A stretch of 64,000 bases of DNA, taken from contig NZ_LN909063.1 of assembly GCF_001486505.1 (NCBI RefSeq), forward strand, positions 1-64,000. Direction: 5' to 3'. Numbering within the stretch: the stretch's first letter is position 1; every line of letters starts with the position of its first letter. The translations under genes and the position numbers were made by a program. The notes under the pieces were generated by a model. That model saw only the letters and a list, made by a program, of their open reading frames with translations. It ran no database searches and was not told the origin of the DNA. This DNA is from Paenibacillus rubinfantis. Lineage in GTDB: Bacteria > Bacillota > Bacilli > Paenibacillales > Paenibacillaceae. Positions 38,198-48,475 of the stretch are shown in pieces.

Positions 38198-39210
38198 GTG
38201 ATATGAAAGTAACCATATCGCCGAGAACGTCTCCGGGAGCGTTAACTCCTGAACCGAATCAAGCGCCTAATCTTAGAGATTCGACAGCCGCGCTTCCGGC
38301 CAAGAAACCGTTAGGCCCTTGGGCTCTGTTATGGAAGAAGTTCTCGCATAATCCCTACGCGATGACCGGGTTAGGGGTGTTGCTGATTTTTATTCTGGCC
38401 GCTATATTTGCGCCATGGCTTACCCAATACGATCCGGCAAAGATCGATATGATGTTCCCAAATCTCCCGGCAGGGGCCGAGGGGCATCTGTTGGGTACGG
38501 ACGAATTGGGGCGTGACGTATTCACGAGGCTTCTATATAGCGCGCGAGTTTCCTTATTAATCGGCTTTTCCGTGGCGCTTGCTTCTGTCGTGATCGGGTC
38601 GATTATCGGTGCGCTGTCCGGTTATTTCGGCGGGTGGATCGATACTGTATTTATGCGGATCGTTGATGTGATGAACTCGGTACCTACGTTGTTCCTTAAC
38701 ATCTTGGTCCTTGCCATCTTTGGTTCGGAAATCAAATATATGATTATGATATTGGCATTTACAAGCTGGATGAGCATCGCACGGTTGGTGCGGGGGAACT
38801 TCCTTCAATTAAGGGAGATGCAGTACGTGGAGGCCGCTCGCGCCATTGGGGTATCCAATACAGGGATTATTTTCCGCCATTTACTGCGCAACTCGACGTT
38901 CCCGATTATCGTCAACGCAACCTTGATGGTTGGTGCGGCGATTCTAAGCGAGTCGGCCTTGTCTTACCTTGGTTTAGGCATACAGCCGCCTGCCACTAGT
39001 TGGGGGCTCATGTTAAGTAACGCTCAGGAGTTTATGTTGGTTGATCAAATGCAGGCCGTATACCCTGGCTTGTGTATCTTGATTGTCGTCCTTGCGGTGA
39101 ACTTTATCGGTGACGGTATCCGCGATGCGCTGGATCCAAGACAGAATATCAACAAATCCCGGAGGAGGCTGGCAAAATGGCGGAGAAACTTCTCGAAATC
39201 CGGAAATTGA
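38194..39210 (+). CDS. Oligopeptide ABC transporter permease (OppC/DppC-like)
   Basis: This 338-aa permease has an extended N-terminal cytoplasmic region (about 45 aa) before the first helix. The OppC pattern LLGTDELGRDVFTRLLYSARVSL follows, and the EAA-like loop is YVEAARAIGVSNTGIIFRH. It forms the heterodimeric channel with the upstream permease. Its last 34 nt overlap the start of the ATPase gene in another frame; a GGAGGAGG ribosome site for that gene lies inside this one. Confidence 0.93.
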   Translation: MSDMKVTISPRTSPGALTPEPNQAPNLRDSTAALPAKKPLGPWALLWKKFSHNPYAMTGLGVLLIFILAAIFAPWLTQYDPAKIDMMFPNLPAGAEGHLLGTDELGRDVFTRLLYSARVSLLIGFSVALASVVIGSIIGALSGYFGGWIDTVFMRIVDVMNSVPTLFLNILVLAIFGSEIKYMIMILAFTSWMSIARLVRGNFLQLREMQYVEAARAIGVSNTGIIFRHLLRNSTFPIIVNATLMVGAAILSESALSYLGLGIQPPATSWGLMLSNAQEFMLVDQMQAVYPGLCILIVVLAVNFIGDGIRDALDPRQNINKSRRRLAKWRRNFSKSGN

Positions 39211-40208
39211 CGGCGGGCTTTTTGACGGAGAATGGGGTTGTGAAGGCCACCGACCGGATTTCGTTATCCATAGACAAGGGACAAACGGTTTGCTTGGTAG
39301 GCGAATCGGGAAGCGGGAAAAGCGTCACCTCGCTTGCCATCATGAGGTTGATCGATTATGCCGGCGGAATGGTTATGGAGGGCAATATTACGTTCCGCGG
39401 TCAGGATTTAACCACCAAGAAGCAAGAGGAGATGCGACATATCCGCGGCAACCAAGTCGCGATGATCTTCCAGGATCCTATGTCGGCGTTGAACCCGGTG
39501 TTTACGGTGGGGGAACAGATCGCCGAAAGCTTGCGGCTGCATCAGAATAAGAACGCGGATGAAGCCTGGAGCATGGCTGTGGACCTGCTGAGGCTCGTCG
39601 GCATTCCTGCTCCGGAAATCCGCGCGAAGCAATATCCCCACGAGTTGTCAGGGGGGATGTGTCAAAGGGTCGTCATTGCCATTGCCTTAGCCTGTAATCC
39701 GGAGATGTTGATCGCCGACGAACCAACCACCGCGCTGGATGTCACGGTCCAAGCGCAGATCCTCGATCTGCTGCGGAAGCTGCAAGCCGAGCTTGGGATG
39801 TCCATCCTGCTGATTACCCATGACATGGGCGTAGCTGCGGAAATGGCAGACCGGGTTGCGGTGATGTATGCGGGAGCGATCGTCGAAGAGGGCCCGGTAG
39901 AGGACATCTTCAATCAGCCCAGCCACCCGTATACGGTAGGGTTGCTCCAATCGATCCCGGGATTTGAAGGGGAACGGGGGGGAGAATTGTACACGATCCA
40001 GGGAACGATCCCGCCGATCGGTCAGTTGCCTTCCGGCTGCCGGTTTCACCCCCGCTGCCCGCATGCAACGGAAGTTTGCCGGCAGAAGGAACCGCCGGAG
40101 TTTATGATCGGGGCAGATCATCGCGCCTCATGTTGGCTCTATGAAGATAAGCCGGTACACATAGGCGATGACCACAGCAGCAGGGAAGAGGTGAAACCCG
40201 CATGGTGA
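39177..40208 (+). CDS. Oligopeptide ABC transporter ATP-binding protein (OppD/DppD-like)
   Basis: This 343-aa ATPase has Walker [15 protein letters not shown] (about 42-55), Q-loop [10 protein letters not shown], signature [12 protein letters not shown] and Walker [13 protein letters not shown]. The C-terminal oligopeptide-transporter domain includes [14 protein letters not shown], a cysteine cluster found in this family that can bind an iron-sulfur cluster in DppD-type proteins. Its end overlaps the oppF-like start. Confidence 0.94.
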   Translation: MAEKLLEIRKLTAGFLTENGVVKATDRISLSIDKGQTVCLVGESGSGKSVTSLAIMRLIDYAGGMVMEGNITFRGQDLTTKKQEEMRHIRGNQVAMIFQDPMSALNPVFTVGEQIAESLRLHQNKNADEAWSMAVDLLRLVGIPAPEIRAKQYPHELSGGMCQRVVIAIALACNPEMLIADEPTTALDVTVQAQILDLLRKLQAELGMSILLITHDMGVAAEMADRVAVMYAGAIVEEGPVEDIFNQPSHPYTVGLLQSIPGFEGERGGELYTIQGTIPPIGQLPSGCRFHPRCPHATEVCRQKEPPEFMIGADHRASCWLYEDKPVHIGDDHSSREEVKPAW

Positions 40209-41242
40209 CGGAAACGGCAAATATAAAGGTAAACCGACCGGGAGCTTCGAAATCAGGGGAGATCTTGGTGGATATCCGCGGGATCAAGAAGTATTTCCCG
40301 ATTCACAAAGGCCTGTTAAGCCGGGTTGTGGGTCAAGTGAAAGCGGTAGACGACGTATCCTTGGCGATCCGCCAAGGGGAGACCTTTGGATTGGTAGGCG
40401 AGTCCGGTTGCGGTAAGTCGACCCTGGGACGCGTTATCCTTCGCCTGCAAGGGGCTACGGAAGGCGAAGTGGTGTATCAAGGCCGGGATATCCATTCTTT
40501 ACGGGGCCAGGAGCTGCGGAAGCTGCGCGAAGAGATGCAGATTATTTTCCAAGACCCGTTTGGTTCCCTGAATCCGCGATTTTTGGTCAAAGATATCATC
40601 GGCGAGCCTTTACGTGTGCATCGCAATCTAACCGCCAAGCAGATTGATGAGCGGGTTGTTGAATTGATGGAATTGGTTGGGCTGGACGCCAGCCGGCGCA
40701 ATCGCTATCCGCATGAATTCTCCGGCGGGCAGCGTCAGCGGATCGGCATTGCCCGGGCAATAGCGCTGAATCCGAAGTTTATTGTGGCGGATGAAGCTGT
40801 GTCGGCACTGGACGTGTCCGTCCAATCGCAGGTCATTAACTTGCTGATGAAGCTGCAGCGAGAGCTCGGATTGACGTTCCTGTTTATCGCTCATGGACTC
40901 AACGTCGTCCGGCATATTTCGGATCGGGTTGGCGTCATGTATCTAGGCAAGCTGGTGGAAGTTGGGGAGACGGAGACGTTATTTGCGGAGCCGCTTCATC
41001 CGTATACCGCCGCCTTGTTGTCAGCGATTCCGAAGCCGGTACCGGGGCGGAAGCAGGAGCGGATCGTCCTGCAGGGGGATGTTCCCTCCCCGGCAAACCC
41101 GCCGTCCGGCTGCCGCTTCCACACCCGCTGTCCGTTTGCCCAGGAGCGTTGCTCCCAAGTCGAACCGCAGTTGGTAGAGGCTGCCCCTGGACGCCAGGTG
41201 GCATGTCATTTCCCGCTGCAACCAGGGACTGCGATGGCCTAA
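40202..41242 (+). CDS. Oligopeptide ABC transporter ATP-binding protein (OppF/DppF-like)
   Basis: This 346-aa ATPase has Walker [15 protein letters not shown], signature [15 protein letters not shown] and Walker [13 protein letters not shown]. The same C-terminal cysteine pattern ([14 protein letters not shown]) is present. It is the last gene of the five-gene operon and overlaps the previous gene by seven bases. Together with OppD it energises uptake. Confidence 0.94.
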   Translation: MVTETANIKVNRPGASKSGEILVDIRGIKKYFPIHKGLLSRVVGQVKAVDDVSLAIRQGETFGLVGESGCGKSTLGRVILRLQGATEGEVVYQGRDIHSLRGQELRKLREEMQIIFQDPFGSLNPRFLVKDIIGEPLRVHRNLTAKQIDERVVELMELVGLDASRRNRYPHEFSGGQRQRIGIARAIALNPKFIVADEAVSALDVSVQSQVINLLMKLQRELGLTFLFIAHGLNVVRHISDRVGVMYLGKLVEVGETETLFAEPLHPYTAALLSAIPKPVPGRKQERIVLQGDVPSPANPPSGCRFHTRCPFAQERCSQVEPQLVEAAPGRQVACHFPLQPGTAMA

Positions 41243-41291
41243 ACGGCGGGCGGCACAATGCAACTAAGTTTGTAATGATGCAAAGATCATG

Positions 41292-41337
41292 CAGAGGTCC
41301 GATCTCCGAAAGGAGGAGCGGGCCTCTTTCTTTTATT
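41292..41337 (+). terminator. Terminator of the oligopeptide transporter operon
   Basis: AGAGGTCCG and CGGGCCTCT, with the inner CTCC/GGAG closing a GAAA tetraloop, form a stem followed by TTCTTTTATT. Confidence 0.82.
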
Positions 41338-41548
41338 CGTCACACCTTATTTGCATCCGTTCTGGTTCGCTGACCAGCATCTGCATGTGCCGGATTGTTG
41401 TACCCGAATTCCCCGATGTGTTATAGTACGAAGCGGTAGAGTTGTTTTTATAGATGAGAGATTAGGTAGAGTAGATCAGTAGATGAGCGGTGAGAACATA
41501 GATAAGCAAGGGCAAATCAACCAGACCGGCGATGGAGGCGTAAAATCA

Positions 41549-42625
41549 ATGATCGAACGACAGAAAAGGCAAAAGAGGAAACCAAAGAAGAACCGTAGAA
41601 AAATAGCCATCATAACTTTGATCGTCTTGTTGGTGGTTGGGGCAGGGGGATATTTGTTCCGCAAGCCGCTGGCCGTGATGGCCTTTGACTTATTCCTGGC
41701 GGGTAAAGTGGAGGCGACGTTAGAACGTTCGTATTCCCCGTTAGAGGAGGAACCAACCCAGCCGGTACAGCCACAGGAAGAGAAGATGAAGCCGTTCAGC
41801 ACGCTGCTGCTCGGCGTGGATCAGCGCAAGAACGAGACGGCCCGTTCGGATACGATGATCTATGCGGTCGTGCGGCCGGAGGATGCCAAGGTCCTGTTGG
41901 TCTCGATCCCTCGCGATACCTACACGGAGATTGTGGGTAAAGATAAGGAAGACAAGATCAATCATGCGTATGCGTTTGGCGGTGCGAAAATGGCCAAAGA
42001 CACAGTGGAGAACTTCATCGGGTATCCGGTTGATTATTATGCGGCCATCAATTTTCAAGGCGTACGGGATATCGTTGATGAACTGGGTGGCGTGGAGCTG
42101 CCGATCACCAAGGATATCGTCAATAAGCAGGCCGACCACGAGAAATTTACGATTAAAGCAGGCAAACCGCTGTATGACGGCACCGAAGCGCTAAACTTCG
42201 TCCGTTACCGCGAGGACAGCGATTTTAACCGGACGAAGCGGCACCAGGTGTTCCTGAACGCCATGGTTAACCGGATGTTAAAGCTGAACCAAGTGACAAA
42301 AATTCCTGAATTGATGAACCTGATGGGCGATAATTTTAAGACGGACCTGCCGCCAAGCCAAATTATCGATTTGTCCAAGCAAGTGCTGCTGGGCGATGCT
42401 TCCCCGCAAATTAGCGGATTTACGATCATGGGCGAAGGAATCCGGATCAATGGCATTTATTACGACAAGGCCAATGAAGAGGATGTGGACTTTGCCAAAG
42501 AGATGATCGACAACTGGCTGAACCCGGAGACAGAGGCGTCCGCCCTGATTACACCGGAATCCCGCGATGCCGAGAAGGCAGATTCGGAGCAAAATGGTCC
42601 GCAGGAAACGGCGACAAACCCGTGA
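41549..42625 (+). CDS. LytR-CpsA-Psr (LCP) family glycopolymer transferase
   Basis: This 358-aa type II membrane protein has a Lys/Arg-rich cytoplasmic start, one helix (about 18-40) and an extracellular LCP domain. The conserved stretches are LLLGVDQRKNETARSDTMIY and VSIPRDTYTEI, with the arginine and aspartate residues that bind polyprenyl pyrophosphate, and LNFVRYREDSDFNRTKRHQ. LCP enzymes attach teichoic acids or capsules to peptidoglycan. ATG 41549 follows GGAGG; an ATG at 41483 lacks a ribosome site. A -10 TATAGT (about 41420) with TTGTAC upstream is a possible promoter. Confidence 0.93.
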   Translation: MIERQKRQKRKPKKNRRKIAIITLIVLLVVGAGGYLFRKPLAVMAFDLFLAGKVEATLERSYSPLEEEPTQPVQPQEEKMKPFSTLLLGVDQRKNETARSDTMIYAVVRPEDAKVLLVSIPRDTYTEIVGKDKEDKINHAYAFGGAKMAKDTVENFIGYPVDYYAAINFQGVRDIVDELGGVELPITKDIVNKQADHEKFTIKAGKPLYDGTEALNFVRYREDSDFNRTKRHQVFLNAMVNRMLKLNQVTKIPELMNLMGDNFKTDLPPSQIIDLSKQVLLGDASPQISGFTIMGEGIRINGIYYDKANEEDVDFAKEMIDNWLNPETEASALITPESRDAEKADSEQNGPQETATNP

Positions 42626-42694
42626 TCGTAAGAATGAGTCATCTTGGGGCATCATACTTTAGATTAACCCGCTTTTATAGATTTATTTCTGACC

Positions 42695-42724
42695 TCGGCA
42701 GTCCGGTGTTCCGGCTGCCGATTT
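42695..42724 (+). terminator. Possible terminator after the LCP gene
   Basis: TCGGCAG pairs with CTGCCGA around a 13-nt loop that itself has CCGG/CCGG pairing; only a short ATTT follows. Confidence 0.5.
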
Positions 42725-42809
42725 CACGCAGCTCGTCCCGGAACATATCCCGTTTCGAAACGTATCAAATAGGGGAGTCTGAATGAAGGATGAGGAGGAT
42801 TTTGTTCTC

Positions 42810-43235
42810 ATGAATATAGCGTTTTTTTTGCTTCCGAAAAATGACGTGGTGGCGGTGACCCTGGATTCCACTCTACGGCAGACGTTGGAGCGGATGGAGT
42901 TTCACCGCTATACGGCGGTGCCGATCATCGATCACGATGGGGCGTATGTCGGCACGGTTACGGAAGGCGATCTGTTATGGCACATGAAAAACTCGAACGG
43001 CAAAATTAATTTTGAGACCGCTTCAAAATTTCTGCTGAAGGACGTTCCGCTTAAGATGGACATCAAGCCCGTGCGGATCGACGCGGATATGGAGGACCTG
43101 ATTAATCTGGCCAAGGTGCAGAACTTCGTGCCCGTGGTGGATGACCGGGGGCGATTCATCGGGATCGTTCGGCGCAGCCAGATCATCGAATATTGCGAAA
43201 AGTTCGTGACCCGAAATGCGGCACAAACCCAATAA
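42810..43235 (+). CDS. CBS domain protein (YkuL-like)
   Basis: This 141-aa protein consists of two CBS motifs, around residues 8-60 (HRYTAVPIIDHDGAYVGTVTEGDLLW) and 80-138 (NFVPVVDDRGRFIGIVRRSQI). Such pairs bind adenine nucleotides; some Bacillota stand-alone CBS proteins bind cyclic di-AMP (DarB is the YkuL-type example). The phosphodiesterase GdpP is encoded 1.3 kb downstream, which makes a cyclic di-AMP role plausible but unproven. The ATG at 42810 gives the conserved MNIAFFLLPK start; an ATG at 42783 is also open. Confidence 0.85.
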   Translation: MNIAFFLLPKNDVVAVTLDSTLRQTLERMEFHRYTAVPIIDHDGAYVGTVTEGDLLWHMKNSNGKINFETASKFLLKDVPLKMDIKPVRIDADMEDLINLAKVQNFVPVVDDRGRFIGIVRRSQIIEYCEKFVTRNAAQTQ

Positions 43236-43272
43236 ATCCTAAAGGTTTGCGTCTTTTGTCGCGATTGCATTA

Positions 43273-43281
43273 TGCTATAAT
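43273..43281 (+). promoter_or_regulatory. Extended -10 promoter of the mazG-like/gdpP/rplI/dnaB operon
   Basis: TGC-TATAAT (43273-43281) is a consensus extended -10 element. No good -35 is spaced correctly. It lies 43 nt before the first gene. Confidence 0.6.
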
Positions 43282-43323
43282 GAAGAATAAAGCTTTTTTC
43301 GGGGAGGGTGGAAGCTGTCCGCC

Positions 43324-43626
43324 ATGCAAAAGGAAATGGATGTGGCCAAACGTGCCAAGGTGATTGAATGGCTCAAAACGGAAGTAGTCGATCACGTATC
43401 CCGTTTGTTTAAGGCATTATGGGAAGGCAGCACGACACGGGTAACGGACAGTCTTGCCAGCTTGATCGTCAGCAGTTATATTTTGGGGCGGAGACTAGGC
43501 GTTTCCTATCGGGATATGGATGACAGCATCTTGGAAAAACTAAGAAAACATAAGCAGGAGGGTCACCAGCTCGAGGATTGGTATCAAGATATTTCTACCC
43601 TGGAAGAACATATGCGTAAGAGGTGA
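43324..43626 (+). CDS. MazG-like family protein
   Basis: This 100-aa helical protein has LFKALWEGSTTRVTDSLAS and ILGRRLGVSYRDMDDSIL. It matches small MazG-like proteins found just upstream of DUF2232 genes in Paenibacillaceae. The acidic metal-binding residues of true MazG pyrophosphohydrolases are not clear, so enzymatic activity is uncertain. It is the first gene of the operon. Confidence 0.72.
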   Translation: MQKEMDVAKRAKVIEWLKTEVVDHVSRLFKALWEGSTTRVTDSLASLIVSSYILGRRLGVSYRDMDDSILEKLRKHKQEGHQLEDWYQDISTLEEHMRKR

Positions 43627-43632
43627 ACCCAT

Positions 43633-44553
43633 TTGAAGTTACGCTGGACATCGGTGGCCTGGAGCGCCGCATATTTGCTGCTTCTGTTGTCACTTGCAAC
43701 TCCGCTTACCGTGATAACGATGTTTTTTCTGATCGTGCCGGGTATCTTGCTGTACACGACTTTATCGACAAGGGTGTTTCTCGTGCACGTGGCGGTGGTC
43801 TGGCTGGCGGCTTCGCTGATCTTCGGACCGGTTATTCTGCTGCAGGCCCTGTATTTCATTATCCCTTCGATTGTCATGGGCTATTTATATAAGAAGAGAG
43901 GCCCAGCTTTCCGTACGATGATGGCGGGAGCGGGCACCATTCTGCTGGAATTTTTGCTGATCCTTCTGATCAGCACGGTCTTCTTCGACTTCAATCTGGC
44001 TTCCGCGATCGAGGAACTGGTGAATTCGGCGATGGCTCCGTTTACGAATGTCGCTGACAGCTCGCTGGCCGGAGGTCTCGTGTGGTCGCCGGAGATGAGC
44101 CAGCAATTCTCCAGCCTGACGGTACGGATGATTCCGTTTACGATGATCGTCTGCTCGCTTGTGATTGCCGCGGTAGCCCATGCGATCTCCCGGCCTACAT
44201 TATCGAGCTTGGGGCATGCGGTGCCGAAGCTGCCGCTGGTACGCGATTGGCGTCTGCCGCGCTCGTTGATTTGGTATTATCTCATCGGCGTGCTGCTGCA
44301 GTGGTTCGGAGGAGAGGCGGTATCGCAGGGGTTCATGGGCACGATACTGCTGAATCTGATGCCGCTGTTGCAATTTCTCTTTATGGTGCAAACGGCAAGT
44401 TTCTTCTTCTTTGCGGCCTATCACCGCAAGTGGAATCCGGTGATTCCGATTCTGCTTATCGTGGCGATGCTGTTTATTCCACCGCTGCGGATCGTGGGGA
44501 TTCTGGACATTGCGTTTCCGCTGCGGGACATGATTACGAGATCAAGACGATAG
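43633..44553 (+). CDS. yybS: DUF2232 membrane protein (YybS-like)
   Basis: This 306-aa integral membrane protein has about eight hydrophobic segments and no clear soluble domain. YybS occupies the position just before gdpP (yybT) in B. subtilis and other Bacillota. Its function is unknown; the fold may resemble substrate-binding S components of transporters. It starts seven bases after the previous stop, with AAGAGGTG as ribosome site. Confidence 0.85.
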   Translation: MKLRWTSVAWSAAYLLLLLSLATPLTVITMFFLIVPGILLYTTLSTRVFLVHVAVVWLAASLIFGPVILLQALYFIIPSIVMGYLYKKRGPAFRTMMAGAGTILLEFLLILLISTVFFDFNLASAIEELVNSAMAPFTNVADSSLAGGLVWSPEMSQQFSSLTVRMIPFTMIVCSLVIAAVAHAISRPTLSSLGHAVPKLPLVRDWRLPRSLIWYYLIGVLLQWFGGEAVSQGFMGTILLNLMPLLQFLFMVQTASFFFFAAYHRKWNPVIPILLIVAMLFIPPLRIVGILDIAFPLRDMITRSRR

Positions 44554-44564
44554 GGTGAGAAGGC

Positions 44565-46547
44565 ATGCCTAATATTCTGCAAAAACGTTGGTACGGGTAC
44601 CAAACCGTATGGATGTTCATGCTTCAATTGCTGCTCGTCATCTTCATCTCCTACTTTAACTGGATTTTGGGGCTGATTTGCTTATGTCTCGTTGGTGTGT
44701 TGACTTACAGCATGCTGCGGGCGGAGCGGCAGTTCCGGAAAGAGCTGGTCCGCTATGTGACCGACCTGAACTACCGGATCAAGCGGGTGGAGGGCGAGGC
44801 GGTCGGCAAGCTGCCGTTTGGTCTGATGCTGTTCAGCGAGGAGCGGACGGTCGAATGGCATAATCATTTCGTAGCCGGGATGTACGGCAAAGATTCCGTG
44901 GTGGGTCTGCCGTTGTCCGAGCTGCTGCCCCAGCTTCCGGCGCTTAGCCGCGACAAGAAGGACGGAAGCGGCGCCCGGACCACCGTGGAAATGATGGTGG
45001 GGGATCGTTACTACGAGCTGACCATCGACGCCAACGAGCGGCTGATTTACATCCACGATATGACAGAGCTGGCGGTGCTGCGCACCCGATACGAAGACGA
45101 ACGGGCTGCGCTGGGCATCGTGCTGCTGGACAATCTGGATGAAGCCACCCAGGGCATGGACGACCAGCAGCGGACCGCCTTGATCGCCCGCGTAGCGACG
45201 GCGATCACGGAATGGGCCAAACAGTACCGCGTGTACCTGCGGCGGCTGTCCTCCGAGCGATATCTGATGATTCTGAATCAGAAATCGCTGGACGAACTCG
45301 AGCAAAGCCGGTTCGTCATTCTGGATGAGGTCCGCGAAATGACCGCGGACCTGAAGGTGCCGATTACGCTGAGCATCGGCCTCGCTTTTGGTGCCGAGCG
45401 CTTTAGCGAGCTGGGCGAACTCGCCCAGTCCAGCTTGGATATGGCGCTCGGCCGCGGGGGGGACCAGGCCGCCGTCAAGGCCGGTCAGCGGTTGTCCTTC
45501 TATGGCGGCAAATCCGGCGCCATAGAGAAGCGGACGCGCGTCCGCGCCCGCGTCATCGCGCATGCCTTGCGCGATTTGATGCAGGAGAGCGACCGCGTCA
45601 TTATCATGGGCCATCGCGTACCGGACCTCGACGTGATCGGCGCCTCCATCGGCGTGCTGAAGGCCGCCGATATGTACAAGGTCGAGGCCCACGTCGTGCT
45701 GGATGGCCCGAACCCGGCGATCGATCGCCTGATGGATCGCATCGGCAAAGAGGAGGCCCTGCTCCGGCGGTTTATCTCACCGGAGCAGGCCATGAACTTG
45801 ATGACCGAGCACACGCTGCTCGTGCTCGTTGATACGCATAAGGCCTCCATCACGATGGAGCCTCGGCTGGTCGAGGAAGCCAGCCGCGTCGTCATCGTGG
45901 ACCACCACCGCCGCGGCGAGGAATTCGTAGCCGATGCGGTGCTGGTCTACCTGGAGCCTTATGCCTCCTCAGCCTGCGAGCTCGTCACCGAGCTGCTGCA
46001 GTACATTCACGAGAAGGTGGAGCTCAGCCCGCTGGAGGCGACGACGCTGCTCGCGGGTATCACCGTCGATACGAAGCATTTCGCGCTCCATACCGGTTCG
46101 CGGACGTTTGAAGCCGCGGCGTTCCTCCGCCGCAATGGGGCGGACACGGTGATGGTGCAGCGATTGCTGAAGGAAGACCTGCAAGAGTACATCGCCAAGG
46201 CCGACATCATCAAGCATGCCCGTATGATCCATGGGCATATCGCCTTGGCGGTGACGGAGCCCAACCGCAAGATCCCGCAGCTGTTGATTGCCCAAGTGGC
46301 GGATACGCTGCTAAATATGACGGGCGTGCTCGCCTCGTTCGTCATCAGCGAGCGGCCGGACGGTCTGATTGGAATCAGCGCCCGTTCGCTTGGGAGCATG
46401 AACGTGCAGGTAGTCATGGAGCGGCTTGGCGGCGGGGGACATTTGACCAATGCCGCGGTTCAGTTGGAAGGAACCCAGGCGGAAGCGGAGAAACGACTGC
46501 TCGCCGTCCTGGATGAAATAGAGAAGGAAGAGGGGTTATTCGAATGA
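44565..46547 (+). CDS. gdpP: Cyclic di-AMP phosphodiesterase GdpP
   Basis: GdpP is a 660-aa membrane-bound enzyme that converts cyclic di-AMP to pApA. It has two N-terminal helices (about 10-50), a PAS domain (about 80-160), a degenerate GGDEF domain (about 170-310), and DHH/DHHA1 domains. Metal-binding motifs are [17 protein letters not shown] and VDHHRRGEE, and the DHHA1 end is [10 protein letters not shown]. Its stop overlaps rplI by four bases. It sets cyclic di-AMP levels that affect potassium transport and cell-wall stress tolerance. Confidence 0.96.
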   Translation: MPNILQKRWYGYQTVWMFMLQLLLVIFISYFNWILGLICLCLVGVLTYSMLRAERQFRKELVRYVTDLNYRIKRVEGEAVGKLPFGLMLFSEERTVEWHNHFVAGMYGKDSVVGLPLSELLPQLPALSRDKKDGSGARTTVEMMVGDRYYELTIDANERLIYIHDMTELAVLRTRYEDERAALGIVLLDNLDEATQGMDDQQRTALIARVATAITEWAKQYRVYLRRLSSERYLMILNQKSLDELEQSRFVILDEVREMTADLKVPITLSIGLAFGAERFSELGELAQSSLDMALGRGGDQAAVKAGQRLSFYGGKSGAIEKRTRVRARVIAHALRDLMQESDRVIIMGHRVPDLDVIGASIGVLKAADMYKVEAHVVLDGPNPAIDRLMDRIGKEEALLRRFISPEQAMNLMTEHTLLVLVDTHKASITMEPRLVEEASRVVIVDHHRRGEEFVADAVLVYLEPYASSACELVTELLQYIHEKVELSPLEATTLLAGITVDTKHFALHTGSRTFEAAAFLRRNGADTVMVQRLLKEDLQEYIAKADIIKHARMIHGHIALAVTEPNRKIPQLLIAQVADTLLNMTGVLASFVISERPDGLIGISARSLGSMNVQVVMERLGGGGHLTNAAVQLEGTQAEAEKRLLAVLDEIEKEEGLFE

Positions 46548-46987
46548 AAGTAATCTTTTTGAAGGATGTCAAAGGCCAAGGGAAAAAAGGGGAAATCAAA
46601 GAGGTATCCGAAGGGTATGCACAAAACTTCCTGATGCCGCGCGGTTTGGTTCGCCCGGCAACGGAGGGCAACGTGAAGACGCTGGAGCAGCAAACGGCAT
46701 CCGAGCTGAAGCGCAAAGCCCAAGAGAAGGAAGATGCCATCCAGCTCGGCAAGAAGCTGGAGGAAATGACCGTCCAGTTGAAAGCCAAAGCCGGCGAGGG
46801 CGGCCGCTTGTTTGGTGCGATTACGAGCAAGCAAGTTGCAGAGGCGCTGGAAAAAGCCGGCGTGAAGCTGGATAAGCGTAAAATCGAAATGCATGATCCG
46901 ATCCGGACGCTGGGCGTAACCCAGGTGCCGGTAAAACTTCACCCCGAAGTGAAATCGACGCTTAAGGTTCACGTCACGGAGGAATAA
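46544..46987 (+). CDS. rplI: 50S ribosomal protein L9
   Basis: L9 is a 147-aa, two-domain protein joined by a long helix. The N-terminal domain [21 protein letters not shown] and the [12 protein letters not shown] signature are plain. It is coupled to gdpP, and dnaB begins one base after its stop. Confidence 0.98.
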   Translation: MKVIFLKDVKGQGKKGEIKEVSEGYAQNFLMPRGLVRPATEGNVKTLEQQTASELKRKAQEKEDAIQLGKKLEEMTVQLKAKAGEGGRLFGAITSKQVAEALEKAGVKLDKRKIEMHDPIRTLGVTQVPVKLHPEVKSTLKVHVTEE

Positions 46988-46988
46988 G

Positions 46989-48350
46989 ATGAGCGGAGAT
47001 CTGTTTTTTGACCGGATCCCCCCGCAAAATTTAGAAGCCGAGCAGGCGGTACTGGGGGCCGTCCTGTTGCAATCGGAAGCGCTCATTTCCGCGATGGAGC
47101 GGGTGCGGACCGAGGATTTTTATGACAAGCCCCATCAATTGATCTTTGAAGCGATGGTTCAACTGGGCGAGGAAGGCAAGCCGATCGACCTCGTCACGCT
47201 AACCGCCAAGCTGAAGGATCGCGGCGAGCTCGAGGAGATCGGCGGCGTCAGTTATTTGGCCAAGCTGGCTCATGCGGTGCCGACGGCGGCCAACGTGGAT
47301 TATTACGCGCGGATTATCGAAGAGAAATCGATGCTGCGGCGGTTGATCCGCACGGCGACGCAAATCGTCAGCGACGGCTATACCGGCGGCGAAGACGTGG
47401 CCGATATGCTCAGCGATGCCGAGCGGCGCATTTTGGAGATTTCCAACCGCCGTTCGGGCAGCGGGTTCATTGCGATTCGCGACGTGCTGATGGAAGTGTT
47501 TGATCGCGTCGAGACGCTGCATCAGAATCGCGGAACGACCACCGGGATCCCGTCGGGGTTCGTAGATTTGGACCGAATGACGGCGGGATTCCAGCGCAGT
47601 GACTTGATTATCGTCGCCGCACGGCCTTCCGTAGGTAAAACGGCGTTTGCCCTGAATATCGCGCAGAACGTCGCGGTGCGCGCCAAAGAGACCGTGGCGA
47701 TCTTCAGTCTGGAGATGTCCGCGGCCCAGCTGGTACAGCGGATGATCTGCGCCGAGGCCAACCTCGACGCCAGCGTCATGCGGACGGGGGACTTCAAGAG
47801 CGATGACGATTGGTCGAAGCTGACGATGGGCATTGCCGCCTTGTCGGAAGCGGAGATTTATATCGATGATACCCCGGGGATCACGGTGGCAGACATCCGG
47901 GCGAAATGCCGCCGGCTCAAGAAGGAACGCGGCCTGGGCATGATCGTGATCGACTACCTGCAGCTGATTCAAGGCCGGGGCAAGCCCGGCGAGAACCGGC
48001 AGCAGGAGGTCTCGGAGATATCCCGTACGCTGAAGCAAATCGGCCGGGAGCTGGAAGTGCCGGTCATCGCCTTGTCTCAGTTAAGCCGGGGCGTCGAGCA
48101 GCGGCAGGACAAGCGTCCGATGATGTCCGACCTTCGGGAATCCGGTTCCATCGAGCAGGATGCCGATATCGTGGCGTTTCTGTACCGGGACGATTACTAT
48201 AACCAGGAGACGGAGAAGAAGAACATCATTGAGATCATCATCGCCAAGCAGCGGAATGGCCCAGTGGGTACCGTTGAGCTCGTTTTCTTGAAGAACTTCA
48301 ACAAGTTTGCCAATTATGAGCGGGCGCATGCGGATGCGTTTGCCGGTTAG
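46989..48350 (+). CDS. dnaB: Replicative DNA helicase DnaB (DnaC in B. subtilis)
   Basis: This 453-aa hexameric helicase has an N-terminal helical domain (starting RIPPQNLEAEQAVLGAVL) and a RecA-like domain. Walker A is ARPSVGKTAFALNIA (about 212-226), and other motifs are FSLEMSAAQLVQR, VIDYLQLIQ and SDLRESGSIEQDADIV. It unwinds DNA at the fork. It is the last gene of the operon and is followed by a strong terminator. Confidence 0.98.
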   Translation: MSGDLFFDRIPPQNLEAEQAVLGAVLLQSEALISAMERVRTEDFYDKPHQLIFEAMVQLGEEGKPIDLVTLTAKLKDRGELEEIGGVSYLAKLAHAVPTAANVDYYARIIEEKSMLRRLIRTATQIVSDGYTGGEDVADMLSDAERRILEISNRRSGSGFIAIRDVLMEVFDRVETLHQNRGTTTGIPSGFVDLDRMTAGFQRSDLIIVAARPSVGKTAFALNIAQNVAVRAKETVAIFSLEMSAAQLVQRMICAEANLDASVMRTGDFKSDDDWSKLTMGIAALSEAEIYIDDTPGITVADIRAKCRRLKKERGLGMIVIDYLQLIQGRGKPGENRQQEVSEISRTLKQIGRELEVPVIALSQLSRGVEQRQDKRPMMSDLRESGSIEQDADIVAFLYRDDYYNQETEKKNIIEIIIAKQRNGPVGTVELVFLKNFNKFANYERAHADAFAG

Positions 48351-48399
48351 GCGGTAAAGAACTGCTATATGGATTTAAGGTATCATCTCATACGAATTG

Positions 48400-48432
48400 A
48401 AAGGGCCCACGGATGCCGTGGACCCTTTTTTT
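48400..48432 (+). terminator. Terminator of dnaB
   Basis: AAGGGCCCACGG pairs with CCGTGGACCCTT (one G-T style mismatch), followed by seven T. Confidence 0.92.
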
Positions 48433-48475
48433 GTATGTTCGGAAAGGCTACTCCCATCTCAATCGTATCTAACAA

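Noticed and set aside
44682..45692. 336-codon open frame opposite gdpP
   Set aside because: Antisense shadow in a GC-rich gene; gdpP is complete and coupled to rplI.
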